Shown here in pieces: positions 11,722-21,842 of a stretch of 64,000 nt of DNA. The notes under the pieces were generated by a model, which worked only from the letters and a program-made list of their open reading frames with translations, searched no databases and was not told the origin of the DNA. Source of the DNA: Nakaseomyces glabratus. Taxonomy: Eukaryota > Ascomycota > Saccharomycetes > Saccharomycetales > Saccharomycetaceae. The stretch lies in the NCBI RefSeq assembly GCF_010111755.1, contig NC_088961.1:372001-436000 (forward strand), read 5' to 3'. The translations under genes and the position numbers were made by a program. Numbering within the stretch: the stretch's first letter is position 1; every line of letters begins with the position of its first letter.

Positions 11722-11982
11722 TTAGTTGTACTTAGCGATAAGCTCATCGACCAACTCGATGTATTTTTGCTCAGCTTCTTCCTGAGACATACCCTTCAAT
11801 TTCTCCCAGGCGTCCCACTTGTAGCGGTCTTTCATGTTGAAGATACCTGGCTTCTCCTTGGTGTTGTCACCGACAGTGGCCTGCTTGTACAAACCGTAAA
11901 GCTTCAACATCTCATCCTGGCTGGGTTGCGTTGGCAACTCATTGACTGCCTTGGCCTTCTCTTCAAACAATTGCGAAACCAT
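11722..11982 (-). CDS. ACB1: Acyl-CoA-binding protein
   Basis: An 86-residue soluble protein of the ACBP family, which binds long-chain acyl-CoA esters and carries them to lipid-synthesis enzymes. The ligand-binding residues of the family are present: Tyr29, Tyr32 and Lys33 in the LYGLYKQAT segment, Lys55 in the MKDRYKWDAW segment, and Tyr74. The predicted four-helix bundle is complete and the length equals the family norm. It is transcribed away from ORM1, with which it shares an 870-base upstream region, as in S. cerevisiae (YGR037C and YGR038W). Confidence 0.97.
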   Translation of the reverse strand: MVSQLFEEKAKAVNELPTQPSQDEMLKLYGLYKQATVGDNTKEKPGIFNMKDRYKWDAWEKLKGMSQEEAEQKYIELVDELIAKYN

Positions 11983-12140
11983 TCTTTATTTCTATGGGTT
12001 TTTCTTTTGTAGATCTAACTATTATAGTAAAAGAGTAAGAATTTTGCGTCTTATATATAGTGTGAGTTGTAATCATGTGTTTCTCGTTATTGTCAGTTAT
12101 GTACTTTATCCGGTTTAAAGGGTAGAGCTTCTTGCCTCTG

Positions 12141-12151
12141 CCCCCCTCCCC
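12141..12151 (+). repeat. C-rich tract before ORM1
   Basis: Six C, T, four C, about 700 bases before the ORM1 start on its sense strand. It includes CCCCT, the stress-response element core. Confidence 0.7.
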
Positions 12152-12772
12152 GACCCTCGCTTCGGGGATTAAGCCCAAAAAGCCCAGAAAGCCCAGAAAG
12201 TCCAACAGACTGAAGCTGGCAGCGGAGGAACACCAAACCGTTGAGTTAACTGTCAAGTGATGATATCAGGTGATTGTAACGTGTAGTATTATATCGTGAT
12301 GTAGTATATAACATGTGACAATACCCGTATATATGTATTAGGACAAGCATCGACAGAAAAAAAAGTGGACAAATTGTGAATTTGATAGACAAATTTAGGG
12401 TTTCTTCCCAATTTTTTTCACTTTTTTTTTTCATTCCCATCATCCTTCTTAGGGTTTGTAATCCCACCGATATCTTGTCTTTGAACCCAGAAAACACAGA
12501 GCAGGGCTTCCTAACCCCTTCGTGTTTCACATTTCTTTACTGTTTTCTCTTACACTTACACTAGCATCTATCTTCTGCTCACTAAACTGCCTTTAACTGC
12601 TAGCCTCTTGATTGCCTCTTGATTGTCTTGCCTCTAAGAGTAAACACAATGACAAAGGGTTAAAAGCACCACTGCAGTTTCGTCTTACTCTGCATGTGAT
12701 TCTAACCTTCATAAAGTGAAAAACTTCTTCCCCTTTGTGCTTCCTTTTATATAAAAAAAAACGCCATACTAA

Positions 12773-12802
12773 TAGATATATAAAATATATAAAATATATA
12801 AA
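12773..12802 (+). repeat. AT-rich 9-bp tandem repeat, likely TATA region of ORM1
   Basis: Three copies of a TATATAAAA-type unit end about 55 bases before the ORM1 ATG. They may serve as TATA elements. Confidence 0.5.
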
Positions 12803-12855
12803 GTGCTCAGTGCTGAAAATATTACAACGAACAAAAGAACTACAAGGATCGGAAT

Positions 12856-13503
12856 ATGAGTGATTACAAGCCGTTTCCAGCATACCAAGGCAACAGCAAT
12901 GTCAGTGCGCAAGGCAGCAGGTTGAGGAGCAGCAGTCAGGTGTCTACGGGTGCTAGCGACCCCGTCAAGGACCACAGGAGGAAGAGGTCCTCTTCGATAA
13001 TATCGCATGTGGAGCAAGAGACGTTTGAAGACGATGTGGACCAGCAGTTGCTGCCAAACATGAACGCGTCCTGGGTCAACCAGCGCGGTGCGTGGATCAT
13101 ACATATCGTGGTGATAGTGCTACTGAAGATGTTCTACAATATACTGCCGGGCATCACCGCGGAGTGGTCCTGGACGCTGACCAATATGACCTACATCATA
13201 GGGTTCTACATCATGTTCCACCTGGTGAAAGGTACGCCTTTCGAGTTCAACGGTGGCGCATTCGATAACTTGACCATGTGGGAGCAGATAGACCACGAGA
13301 CGCTGTTCACACCATCGCGCAAATTCCTGCTTGCAGTGCCCATCGCATTGTTCCTCGTAAGTACACACTACGCACACTACGACCTCAACTTGTTCCTATG
13401 GAACCTGGCAGTCACCATATTCGTTGGAGTGGTGCCCAAACTAGCGTGGGCACACAGACTAAGAATCTCCATTCCAGGTGTGATGCGCGCCCAGATCAGT
13501 TAG
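12856..13503 (+). CDS. ORM1: Orm1, regulator of serine palmitoyltransferase
   Basis: A 215-residue ER membrane protein of the ORMDL family. Orm proteins bind and inhibit serine palmitoyltransferase in the SPOTS complex and so set sphingolipid output. Residues 1-75 are soluble and Ser-rich; RRKRSSS (41-47) and SRLRSSS (21-27) look like targets for the basic-directed kinases that relieve Orm inhibition (Ypk1, Npr1). The ORMDL core with about four membrane segments runs from residue 76 to 200. Order and strand match YGR038W. S. cerevisiae has a second copy, ORM2; synteny places this one as ORM1. No intron is needed. Confidence 0.95.
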   Translation: MSDYKPFPAYQGNSNVSAQGSRLRSSSQVSTGASDPVKDHRRKRSSSIISHVEQETFEDDVDQQLLPNMNASWVNQRGAWIIHIVVIVLLKMFYNILPGITAEWSWTLTNMTYIIGFYIMFHLVKGTPFEFNGGAFDNLTMWEQIDHETLFTPSRKFLLAVPIALFLVSTHYAHYDLNLFLWNLAVTIFVGVVPKLAWAHRLRISIPGVMRAQIS

Positions 13504-14293
13504 CAAGATGAACCAGCCTTATACTCTACTATCTCTCATACACAACCTCATACAAAAAGTCAAAAATATTCTATTTTACTGTGGGGAAGGCAGCTGTAGG
13601 CGAGAAAGCTTTCGATAAAAAAAAAAGACTAGCAAAAATTCATTTATTTTATTTTCTCGATTAACTATTATTGTGTTCTCTTACACTAGTACAAAGATTT
13701 GCATTATATTTTACTACTATTTTGTATTTTAAAAAACCTTTCTGTATCCTACTATAATTTTTTTGTATTTTCCGAGCTATAGTATACCAAATCAATAAAA
13801 TTGTTTCAGATGTTTCTAGCCCAGGAAATACCAGTATTTGTTCACTACATACTGCAATGTTCAATGGCATGTAACATATATTTGCAATATACTACTATAT
13901 TTAACGCTATAACCCCAGGTCTTGCTCTATAAATAGAAATGTATATTGTCTACAGCACTTTGATCTCGAGCAGGAATCACGTACGTCAGAAGAACAAGGC
14001 CAAAAAAAAGAAAGAAAAGGCTTTGAGCACAAGCTTAATTTTAAATACGGCTGCTAATCATAGACCTTCTTGGTACATCTTCCTCGAGACAGCTTCCAGG
14101 TCATAAGACATATATATAGTCAGTAGCACTTAACTCTGGGCAACAGTGGTCGGCCATATCTACTGCGAACAACCACATCGAATTGCTTCCAAGCACGCGT
14201 ACTGTATATGACTCCCGCATCTCAAGCAAATCAAGACAAAGTACCATATAACTAACCCAGAGATTGCCTACTGCCATAATCATTCCCTTATAG
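13504..14293. other. Intergenic region ORM1-KSS1
   Basis: AT-rich, about 790 bases. One exact pheromone-response 7-mer lies at 13802-13808. No coding capacity is recognised. Confidence 0.7.
13802..13808 (-). promoter_or_regulatory. Possible Ste12 pheromone-response element
   Basis: TGTTTCA reads TGAAACA on the other strand, the Ste12 consensus. It lies 490 bases before KSS1, a kinase of the pathway that controls Ste12. It is a single 7-mer, so the call is weak. Confidence 0.25.
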
Positions 14294-15490
14294 ATGCCAA
14301 GAACTATTACATTTAATATCCCAAAGGAGTATAAACTTGTGGACCTTGTTGGTGAAGGTTCCTACGGTATAGTCTGTTCGGCGACTCATTTGCCCACGGG
14401 CAACAAAGTAGCCATCAAGAGAATAAGGTTCCCGGACTCACCGCCTTCTGATGATGGGCAAGGTGTGCCACGATTAGAGGAAGACGATGAGCATGATAAC
14501 ATTGCCAAAGTCGCGTTGATCAGGACTATCAGAGAGATCAAAATCCTATCGCATTTTAATAACCATGAGAACATCATCACGATATTTGAGAAGATCAAAC
14601 CTATGCAGTCGATAAACTTCAAAGAGATTTATTTAGTACAGGAGTTAATGGAAACAGATCTGTCGAGAATTTTAGCATCGTCAAATACTTTGACTGTGGA
14701 TCATATTCAATATTTCTTATACCAGATACTTCGGGCACTGAAAGCCATTCATTCTGCTAAAGTTATACACAGAGACTTAAAACCTTCTAATATTTTACTG
14801 AACTCGAACTGTGATTTAAAGATATGTGATTTTGGTCTAGCAAGGACGTATGACCCCGATGATGATGCCTCAACGATGAACGGTAACAACGTTGGATTCC
14901 TGACTGAGTATGTAGCAACCAGATGGTACAGAGCACCAGAAATAATGCTCAATTTTCAGGATTACTCTACTGCTATCGATATTTGGTCATGTGGTTGTGT
15001 ACTAGCAGAAATGCTATTCCGTAAGCCAATATTCCCGGGTAAAGACTATCACCATCAACTACTTTTGATTTTGGACACCTTGGGAACCCCTAGTCCCGAG
15101 GATATCGAAGCTATTAATTATGGTAGAGCAAAGGAGTATATTCTAAGTCTGCCTCATTTTCCAAAGAAGGACTGGTCACAACTGCTTGGGACAGATAATG
15201 AGATGTTACTTGATATACTAGACAAGTTAATGATTTTCAATCCAAAGAGAAGGATAACTGCAGAGCAGGCTCTTGAACATCCTTTCTTAGCAACATACCA
15301 CGATCCTAAAGATGAGCCCAACTTTCCACCTCTTAACTTTAAAGGAGATGAATTCTGGCAACTTGATAATTGCATGGAGACCAGCAATGGATATGGGACA
15401 GACGACAGCAATAACCTAAGAGCCAACGTGACTAGAAGAAAGTTGAGAGAGATACTATACCAAGAAATGGTCACTCCAGCGCCTAGGTGA
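14294..15490 (+). CDS. KSS1: MAP kinase Kss1
   Basis: A 398-residue MAP kinase of the filamentation and pheromone branch. The Gly-rich loop GEGSYG is at 20-25, the catalytic Lys is K42, the HRDLKPSN catalytic loop and DFG are intact, and the activation loop carries the dual phosphorylation motif T204-E-Y206. The common-docking region near the C-terminus is acidic. It is about 30 residues longer than S. cerevisiae Kss1 (368); most of the excess is an acidic insertion at about residues 47-73, between the beta-3 Lys and helix C. Order and strand match YGR040W, which separates it from the related Fus3. Confidence 0.95.
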   Translation: MPRTITFNIPKEYKLVDLVGEGSYGIVCSATHLPTGNKVAIKRIRFPDSPPSDDGQGVPRLEEDDEHDNIAKVALIRTIREIKILSHFNNHENIITIFEKIKPMQSINFKEIYLVQELMETDLSRILASSNTLTVDHIQYFLYQILRALKAIHSAKVIHRDLKPSNILLNSNCDLKICDFGLARTYDPDDDASTMNGNNVGFLTEYVATRWYRAPEIMLNFQDYSTAIDIWSCGCVLAEMLFRKPIFPGKDYHHQLLLILDTLGTPSPEDIEAINYGRAKEYILSLPHFPKKDWSQLLGTDNEMLLDILDKLMIFNPKRRITAEQALEHPFLATYHDPKDEPNFPPLNFKGDEFWQLDNCMETSNGYGTDDSNNLRANVTRRKLREILYQEMVTPAPR

Positions 15491-16583
15491 ACTACAAATT
15501 CGATAATTCAAACTAGACTAGTAAGCATTAGTTTATTTTACAATGGACAGGTCATATATTCAATTAATGGTTGAACTATGAATGAAAGCATCTCTATGCT
15601 AAACATAAAAAAAAAAAAATTCTCAATATTAACGTTTTACTGTGAATATGAAGATTGTAGAAGTAGAAGCGTTGGCCTGCCAATTGCTTATTCATCTAGT
15701 ATGCCAAGCTTATGACACAAGGGAGTAACAGGACTGTATCACATGCATGCTTTGTTTGACGTATGTTATGATGCCAGCAAATTGGCATTAGCCAGCCATC
15801 AAATGATTACCGTATTAAGCGATACCAGCAATACAATTTGCTAGTATGGTTGTGGACTTGTGTGAACTAGTTTTAGCGATATTGTTATTATTTACTACCA
15901 GCATACCCTATTATGCCTACAATTGTTCTTAGTAAACTATGGTGGTAATACTGGTATGCTATCTTATTTACTAATTCAAGTCTCCACTAAGTCTTAAAAA
16001 TAATAGTGATGCAAAATGCTTTGTAGGCCTGTCCCTCTTGATATTTTATTGGTTTTCCATACTGAGAAGTAAATAAGAGATTTAATATGTTTACATTTTC
16101 TTACAATATTTCCAAGATTTTGTTCTTTGAGCTATATGCTGTTCTAATTGATGTCAACATCGATTATCAATCGTATTGTAGCCAAGAAAATATAGTGAAT
16201 AAAACACCGCACAAGCAAGTAAATTTTAATAGAATTTACAAATTGTGTTTATGAAACTTATGAGAGGTGAATTCTATAAATAACAAGCACTTTTTTATTG
16301 TCTTAATTCATTAGGATGTGAAGCATCCTAATCATCACCTACTAGGTTAAAAAATATAGATTCTCTGACAGTCAATTGATATACGCTAGTGAAAATTAGA
16401 ACAACTTGGCGCCAAAAGATATAACCTGTGTCGCTAGGTATACAACATCAGGAAAGGATTAAATTGTTTAATCAGTGGTAATTCCAATTTCAGGTTATTG
16501 TTTGAAAAGTGTTTAATTTTTCTTTATACATCCAAACCGTTATTGCCGCTGTTGATTATATTTAACTTTTAAAACAACGGTAA
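15491..16583. other. Intergenic region KSS1-BUD9
   Basis: About 1.1 kb, AT-rich, with no recognisable gene. It carries a 9-bp inverted repeat (16310-16332) close to BUD9. Confidence 0.7.
16310..16332. repeat. Inverted repeat before BUD9
   Basis: ATTAGGATG and its exact complement CATCCTAAT are separated by TGAAG, 250 bases before the BUD9 start. Confidence 0.8.
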
Positions 16584-18173
16584 ATGTCAACAAGTGTTTC
16601 TGAAACAGATAATGTTTCAAATAATTCCTCCGCATCCGATCGTTTTTCTTCAAATGAAGACAGTCAAGAGAGTCATAATAGAGCCAGCTCGCAGCCGATA
16701 TTCATCGAAATACTCTCTACAAATTCAAACTCTGAGAACGGCTCATATCAGGTTATTCTTAATGATACAGTCATTAATTCGACACGTAATACGCCAACAA
16801 AGAGTGGGATTAAAATACCATCGAACTCTACCACACCTCAGCATATAGTAAATGGTCGTTCACTGAGTAATACACCCAAAAGCAATAGTAGTAGGATACG
16901 ATTGGAGCAACCAATTCCAAGGGCACCCGCTCAAGTCGTTCAGAGGCCATCTATGGACTCAATCCAATTGGATCGGAGCATACACAATGCCTCCCATGCT
17001 AGTAGCATTGGAACAATAGCTACCACAGCCCTTATGAATAAAACGCTATCGAGCGATTCTATTTCAGTAACACAGCGCAACCCAAACTCATCCAGAATTA
17101 GTATAAATCAGAGCAAGTCCCCAGCAAGAAAGCAAAGTCCTAGCATGGCTAAACCACAACTTGTGCATAATAAAGGAAAGCCAATTCTTTTATCTTTCGA
17201 TAATAAAAGTCCTATTGAAGATTCAGAAGATACCCCAGAAGGCCGACTCAAGAGAAATATCAAATTAGAAGACTCGGTAAGGTTACTTCAAGAAGAATTC
17301 AAGTCACCAAGCTTACATACAGCTGAAACGGCAACTTTTAGTACTAAAACTAAAGGTGTTTACCCTCTAGAGCCGGAAAAGGCTTTGCATTCACCAAAAT
17401 CGCCAAATAGGTTATCAAGAGATAAATCTTCTTTACTTAATGATATACCTGAATCTGAACTGCTAGAGAAAATACGAAACAGTCAATTTCTTTGGTCAGG
17501 ATTACTGAAAACTGACTCAGATGATACTTCATCAGTCAATTCTGAAGGAAGTGAACTGAGTGCGCAGTATAATGAGAAAGATGTTATAAATAGTAATGGT
17601 AAAGATTCTACCCGAAGGAATGATGGAAATGCCAAGGATATACCTAACATAAAGCAGAAACGATCGAGCCTATCATTAAATGCAGAAAATACGAAAGAAA
17701 ATACTAACAACAACAGCACTTTCAATTTGTTATCTCCAGAGCATTTTTATAATCAAAACAATAATGTTAACTATGATGAAGAGAAGTTTATTGAAACCTC
17801 TTATCATGTACATTTCAAAAATACTTACCAACCGATCCAATATACTGATGTGTATACGGTAAGTTCAACAGATTCTGAGACAGCAGGTATATTTGACATG
17901 TATAGTTTCTGGAGATTGTTAATCCTATTTCTCGTCTGTTTATGTGTTCCACCGTTATTCTTTCTGATTGCGGCAGGCAACAGATGTGGGATTTCAGATT
18001 ACAGGCTTATGAAAATGGTGATATTAAAGAAATACAGGCTCTATCTGTACCAAGGCTTCATATTTAACATAAACTTAGGATGGTTAAGAATTATATGTTT
18101 CGTATGTGGCGTAGCAGAGCTTTTAGCAGCATTTGCTGGTATTGCTATCGGTCTCGGTGTTGGATTAACTTAA
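16584..18173 (+). CDS. BUD9: Bud-site selection protein Bud9
   Basis: A 529-residue membrane protein (547 in S. cerevisiae) of the Bud8/Bud9 pair, which mark cell poles for bipolar budding. Residues 1-430 are Ser/Asn-rich, low in hydrophobic residues and carry many N-x-S/T sequons, as expected for the glycosylated extracellular part. Two hydrophobic segments at about 443-465 and 500-527 flank a short loop with NRCGISDYRLMK, the family's most conserved part. Synteny (YGR041W) assigns it to BUD9 rather than BUD8. Only the C-terminal 100 residues are well conserved. Confidence 0.9.
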   Translation: MSTSVSETDNVSNNSSASDRFSSNEDSQESHNRASSQPIFIEILSTNSNSENGSYQVILNDTVINSTRNTPTKSGIKIPSNSTTPQHIVNGRSLSNTPKSNSSRIRLEQPIPRAPAQVVQRPSMDSIQLDRSIHNASHASSIGTIATTALMNKTLSSDSISVTQRNPNSSRISINQSKSPARKQSPSMAKPQLVHNKGKPILLSFDNKSPIEDSEDTPEGRLKRNIKLEDSVRLLQEEFKSPSLHTAETATFSTKTKGVYPLEPEKALHSPKSPNRLSRDKSSLLNDIPESELLEKIRNSQFLWSGLLKTDSDDTSSVNSEGSELSAQYNEKDVINSNGKDSTRRNDGNAKDIPNIKQKRSSLSLNAENTKENTNNNSTFNLLSPEHFYNQNNNVNYDEEKFIETSYHVHFKNTYQPIQYTDVYTVSSTDSETAGIFDMYSFWRLLILFLVCLCVPPLFFLIAAGNRCGISDYRLMKMVILKKYRLYLYQGFIFNINLGWLRIICFVCGVAELLAAFAGIAIGLGVGLT

Positions 18174-18482
18174 TGGACCTTAAACTTCAATTCAATTGCT
18201 ATTCTGATTCATAACACACACAAAATTTCCTACGCTACTATAATGAAAAGCAACTCGTAGTTCCGATTTATATGTTAGTCCCAACTACTTTCTCAGGTAT
18301 TAGTGAAAGGTCCAGCACTCACTTGAGATCGTCTTTTTTTTTCGCGATGAGCTTCAATAAAAAAATATGTGTTGCAGCATAGAGTACAGTAATAAATGGA
18401 TATAATCGTAGCAGACTTATTGTTTATACGGATAACTGTCAAAATTGCCTTAACAGCTTAGGATTAAAATGGTATAATAGCA
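18174..18482. other. Short intergenic region BUD9-MTE1
   Basis: About 310 bases between two genes on the same strand; a T9 run at 18333-18341 and an AT-rich 3' flank. Nothing else is seen. Confidence 0.65.
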
Positions 18483-19217
18483 ATGTCAGCTATTGTCCAA
18501 GAATACTGTTGTCAGTATACAGACCAAGTTCGGAAAAAACACAAAACCTGGCATGATGGAAAGTTGAAGTTCTATACAGAAAATAATAGGTTCATTCTAT
18601 ATTCTGATCCAGATTCAACACTACTAAGCAGTGCATTTGTCACAAATTCGAAAGAACTTGAATCAATTCTTGATCAAGGGTCCTTTGGATCTGCAGAGCA
18701 TCGTATATTCGGAAGATATATTGTTATCTTAGAAGATCTCATATCCGAACAGCATAATGATCCTTCATCAGCTGTCCGTAAGCCTGTGGTAAAGATAACT
18801 AAAAAGTTTCATGTACCTAATTTGGAGACGACATCTCCACTAAAGATAAACAATCGACTAATATCAGGTCGATTCAGTTCTGGTGATACGAAAGGAAAAA
18901 CTAGTCATATGGGAATCGAAGCATCACAACTAACACTGAAATTTAATAAGAAATATAAACGGCCTACAATTATGAGGCAAACTGGTAATTCACTTCTCGA
19001 TTCTGATTTATCTAAAACTTGTGATAAGAATAATGCATTGTCAGCAGCCAGTCTTGAAAATAACTCAAAAAATAAAGATCCACTTTTATGTGACAATTCT
19101 GAACCCAACTGCACGAATAGCGAAAGGAAGAAAGGAAGGCCCAGCTCATTCAAAGTTCAGAAAAGATTAGGTCGCATTCGGAAGATTGAGCATAAACCAA
19201 TTAATATTCCCCAATGA
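18483..19217 (+). CDS. MTE1: Mte1-like protein, Mph1-associated (DUF2439)
   Basis: A 244-residue protein (271 in S. cerevisiae). The N-terminal 85 residues form a DUF2439 domain, with EYCCQYTDQVRKKHKTWHDG at the start and a conserved FGRYIVILEDL near 79-89. The rest is Ser/Lys-rich and probably disordered. Mte1 binds D-loops and the Mph1 helicase and helps control crossovers and telomere maintenance. The short basic C-terminal tail (KKGRPSSFKVQKRLGR) could bind DNA. Order and strand match YGR042W. Confidence 0.88.
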   Translation: MSAIVQEYCCQYTDQVRKKHKTWHDGKLKFYTENNRFILYSDPDSTLLSSAFVTNSKELESILDQGSFGSAEHRIFGRYIVILEDLISEQHNDPSSAVRKPVVKITKKFHVPNLETTSPLKINNRLISGRFSSGDTKGKTSHMGIEASQLTLKFNKKYKRPTIMRQTGNSLLDSDLSKTCDKNNALSAASLENNSKNKDPLLCDNSEPNCTNSERKKGRPSSFKVQKRLGRIRKIEHKPINIPQ

Positions 19218-19335
19218 TCTTATATATATCATATATATAAATAACGAATTAATGAATAATATTGCATTTTTTATTTTTTTTATTTGTGGGAATAGAGTAT
19301 TAAATAATGATGAGGTCATGAAGAAAAATATCCCT

Positions 19336-20334
19336 CTAGTTTGCCTTTTCGAGTTTAGTTCTCAGTAAGCTATAAAGAGTGTTTGTGTCCTTTGCAAAAG
19401 TTCTGATACCGTCAGCCAACTTTTCTACCGCCATTGCGTCCGAATTAAATTCATATCTGTACTTAGCTTCGTCATCGATCAAAGTGATCATATCCACCCC
19501 ATCCTTTTGAGCACCTTCAGGTGTCAACACTCTATCAATTTTTTCAGTTGAATTTTGCAGGTTCTCTAACAAAGGAATGCCTAGCGTTGCGTTGTCTAAA
19601 CCAGCCAAAGCTCTGATTTCATCTAAAGTTCTGAAAGATGCACCCATAATAATTGTCTTATAGCCATGTTTTTTGTAGTAGTTATATGTTTTCTTGACAA
19701 AGAGAACACCGGGATGATTCTCGATGTTATAATCATTCTTTGTGTTAGCCTTGTACCAATCTAAAACCCTAGCTATGAAGGGTGAAATTAAAGTAACATT
19801 GGCCTCTGCGCAAGCCACAGCCTGTGTGAAATTGAATAACAGTGTCAGGTTACAATGGATACCGTGTTGAGCTTCTAACTCTCTGGCTGCTTGGATCCCC
19901 TCCCAAGTGGAAGCAATTTTGATGAGAACTCTGTCCTTGGAGACACCATTTTCTTCATATAATTTAATGATCTGCAAAGCTTTATCCACTGTACCCTTCT
20001 TATCGAAAGATAACCTCGCATCTACTTCTGTTGACACAACACCGGGAATCAAGTCTGTGATACGCTTACCAAATTCAACAAGCAGTCTATCAGCAGCATT
20101 ATTGGTTTGTTGTTCAATTGTGCCGCCTTTAGCTTTGGCGTAGTCAATAGCAACGTCAATTAAAGAGGCATAGTTTGGATTTTTGGTGGCAGCAAGGATC
20201 AAGGATGGATTTGTAGTAGAATCCCTTGGTTTAAATTTTGAAATCAATTCAAATTCACCAGTGTCAGTGACCACATTGGTGCCTGCATTTCTCAAGTTCT
20301 CTAAAGTACTATTGCCTCCGTTCTCAGTACTCAT
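19336..20334 (-). CDS. NQM1: Transaldolase (NQM1 position)
   Basis: A 332-residue transaldolase of the non-oxidative pentose phosphate pathway, which moves a three-carbon dihydroxyacetone unit between sugar phosphates. The Schiff-base Lys is K139 in RVLIKIASTWEG, and the TTNPSL substrate loop (40-45) and NLTLLF strand are present, so it looks fully active. S. cerevisiae has two WGD copies, TAL1 and NQM1. The place between MTE1 and RME1 matches NQM1 (YGR043C). Sequence alone does not tell whether it supplies the main activity in this yeast. It converges on MTE1 with about 120 bases between stop codons. Confidence 0.93.
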   Translation of the reverse strand: MSTENGGNSTLENLRNAGTNVVTDTGEFELISKFKPRDSTTNPSLILAATKNPNYASLIDVAIDYAKAKGGTIEQQTNNAADRLLVEFGKRITDLIPGVVSTEVDARLSFDKKGTVDKALQIIKLYEENGVSKDRVLIKIASTWEGIQAARELEAQHGIHCNLTLLFNFTQAVACAEANVTLISPFIARVLDWYKANTKNDYNIENHPGVLFVKKTYNYYKKHGYKTIIMGASFRTLDEIRALAGLDNATLGIPLLENLQNSTEKIDRVLTPEGAQKDGVDMITLIDDEAKYRYEFNSDAMAVEKLADGIRTFAKDTNTLYSLLRTKLEKAN

Positions 20335-21842
20335 TTTTTCAGGTAGAGTAGTGACTTTTTATTTTGAGTGCAAGATAAAGGCTAATTGAGAATAGTATAA
20401 GAATATACATCAGGACTACATAGGCTCACCTTAAATAAGATTTCCTTTAAATTTGGGATACTTCACTAATTAATTAATTAACGCACCTGTGAGTTAATAA
20501 ACTTACATATGCTAGGTTCTTTTGATCGTTATATTTTTCGAGATGAAAAGTAATAGTGGTTCTAGAACAGGTTGCAGGGTCAATCCAGCAGTATTATTGA
20601 TGTCAGTTAATGAGAATTTTTCACCTTTTTTTTTTTTGATAGTCACCATTGAGGGTGCTGTAGTAGTGAGTGCCATCTATGCCAGACCTCGGAGTGAGGA
20701 GGATCCCTTGCACATATCCACCTGTCCCACTTCGAACAAGTAAATATCACCGAAAAGGACCGATGGCTGAGATAGAGAAAAATGTAAGATAAGATCGAAA
20801 TAATTTAAGGACTCCGTCATGTAAGGGATGTGGCATTATAATAATGACTTCTATAAATTAATAAAACTCTGAACATTAAGATTACAATAAAAAAAGGGTA
20901 TTGTCTTAGTCAAATCAGAGTAGCGAAATTAAGCCCTCTTAAATTATTATGACCCTTATGTCCTTAGAATTTTAACGTTTTGGTGCCGTTTCTTATCAAC
21001 GGCACCTTGAGTTAGAAAAGCTATTGATTCTTTTTTTGAAATTCATATACAGACGTCATGTAAAAAATATCTATAAAATGTTTTAATTTTCCTTTGATTT
21101 TCATTTAGTATGTCTAATGTCAAGATACCATTGTAAAGACCATGAATAGTATATGTCATAGAGCAACAGCTTTGTACTACTGCTCTAATTCAATCCACAC
21201 AGTATGATCACTTAACATTCGGTTGCAAAAGAAAAAAAAGATAAAATAGCATAATTAGCGAAATTATTGGATTTAGGTTCATTACATTTGATTTTAAATG
21301 CTGAAAGAACACAATATCATTAACCAAGGGTTCTTCACTTGTTAAATATTGAAGCCTTTAATCGAAATCCTCATATTTGAAAGATGAAAAACAGAAAACT
21401 CAAAAAACAAAAAAAAGAATATAGTTAAGAATACAAAAAAACATCAAAATTGACTGTATTAAGAAGAACTTCGATAATAGAATATGTTAGTTACACGTAA
21501 CAGAAATCATTATGTTATTTTAAAAGAAAAACCAATAGAAAAATGTGCAAATAATGTCTGGGGCCAACAGTCTTTAGGTCTATCCAATTTCGACGGTTGA
21601 CCTACTTAATCAATGACAATTACAATGTTGGGATAAAGCTGAGATGAATATAATTTAATATAGTAGCAACTGGAGATCTTTTGGTTAATATGTCGTCTCC
21701 AAAATAGATTATTATTTTGTGAGTATATCTGTTCTGTAAACAGTAATGATAATAGCAAGTTCGGATTAGAAAGGAGGAGACTTTAGGTTTTGTACTGTGC
21801 TATGACAATACGAGATACTTTAAAGATGAATCAATAAGTTTG
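20335..21842. other. Intergenic region NQM1-RME1
   Basis: About 1.5 kb that must contain the NQM1 promoter and the RME1 3' flank. It carries a G/C-rich hairpin (20982-21006) in otherwise AT-rich DNA. No gene is recognised. Confidence 0.65.
20982..21006. repeat. G/C-rich hairpin
   Basis: GGTGCCGTT, a seven-base loop, then the exact complement AACGGCACC. It lies 650 bases before NQM1 and 840 bases after the RME1 stop. Confidence 0.8.

Larger units (their letters stand above)
11983..12855. other. Shared promoter region of ACB1 and ORM1
   Basis: A divergent promoter of about 870 bases. It has a C tract (12141-12151), a short AGCCCA repeat near 12173-12200, T-rich runs at 12410-12432 and an AT repeat (12773-12802) close to ORM1. 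Short open frames here are low complexity and overlap these repeats, so I do not call a gene. Confidence 0.7.
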
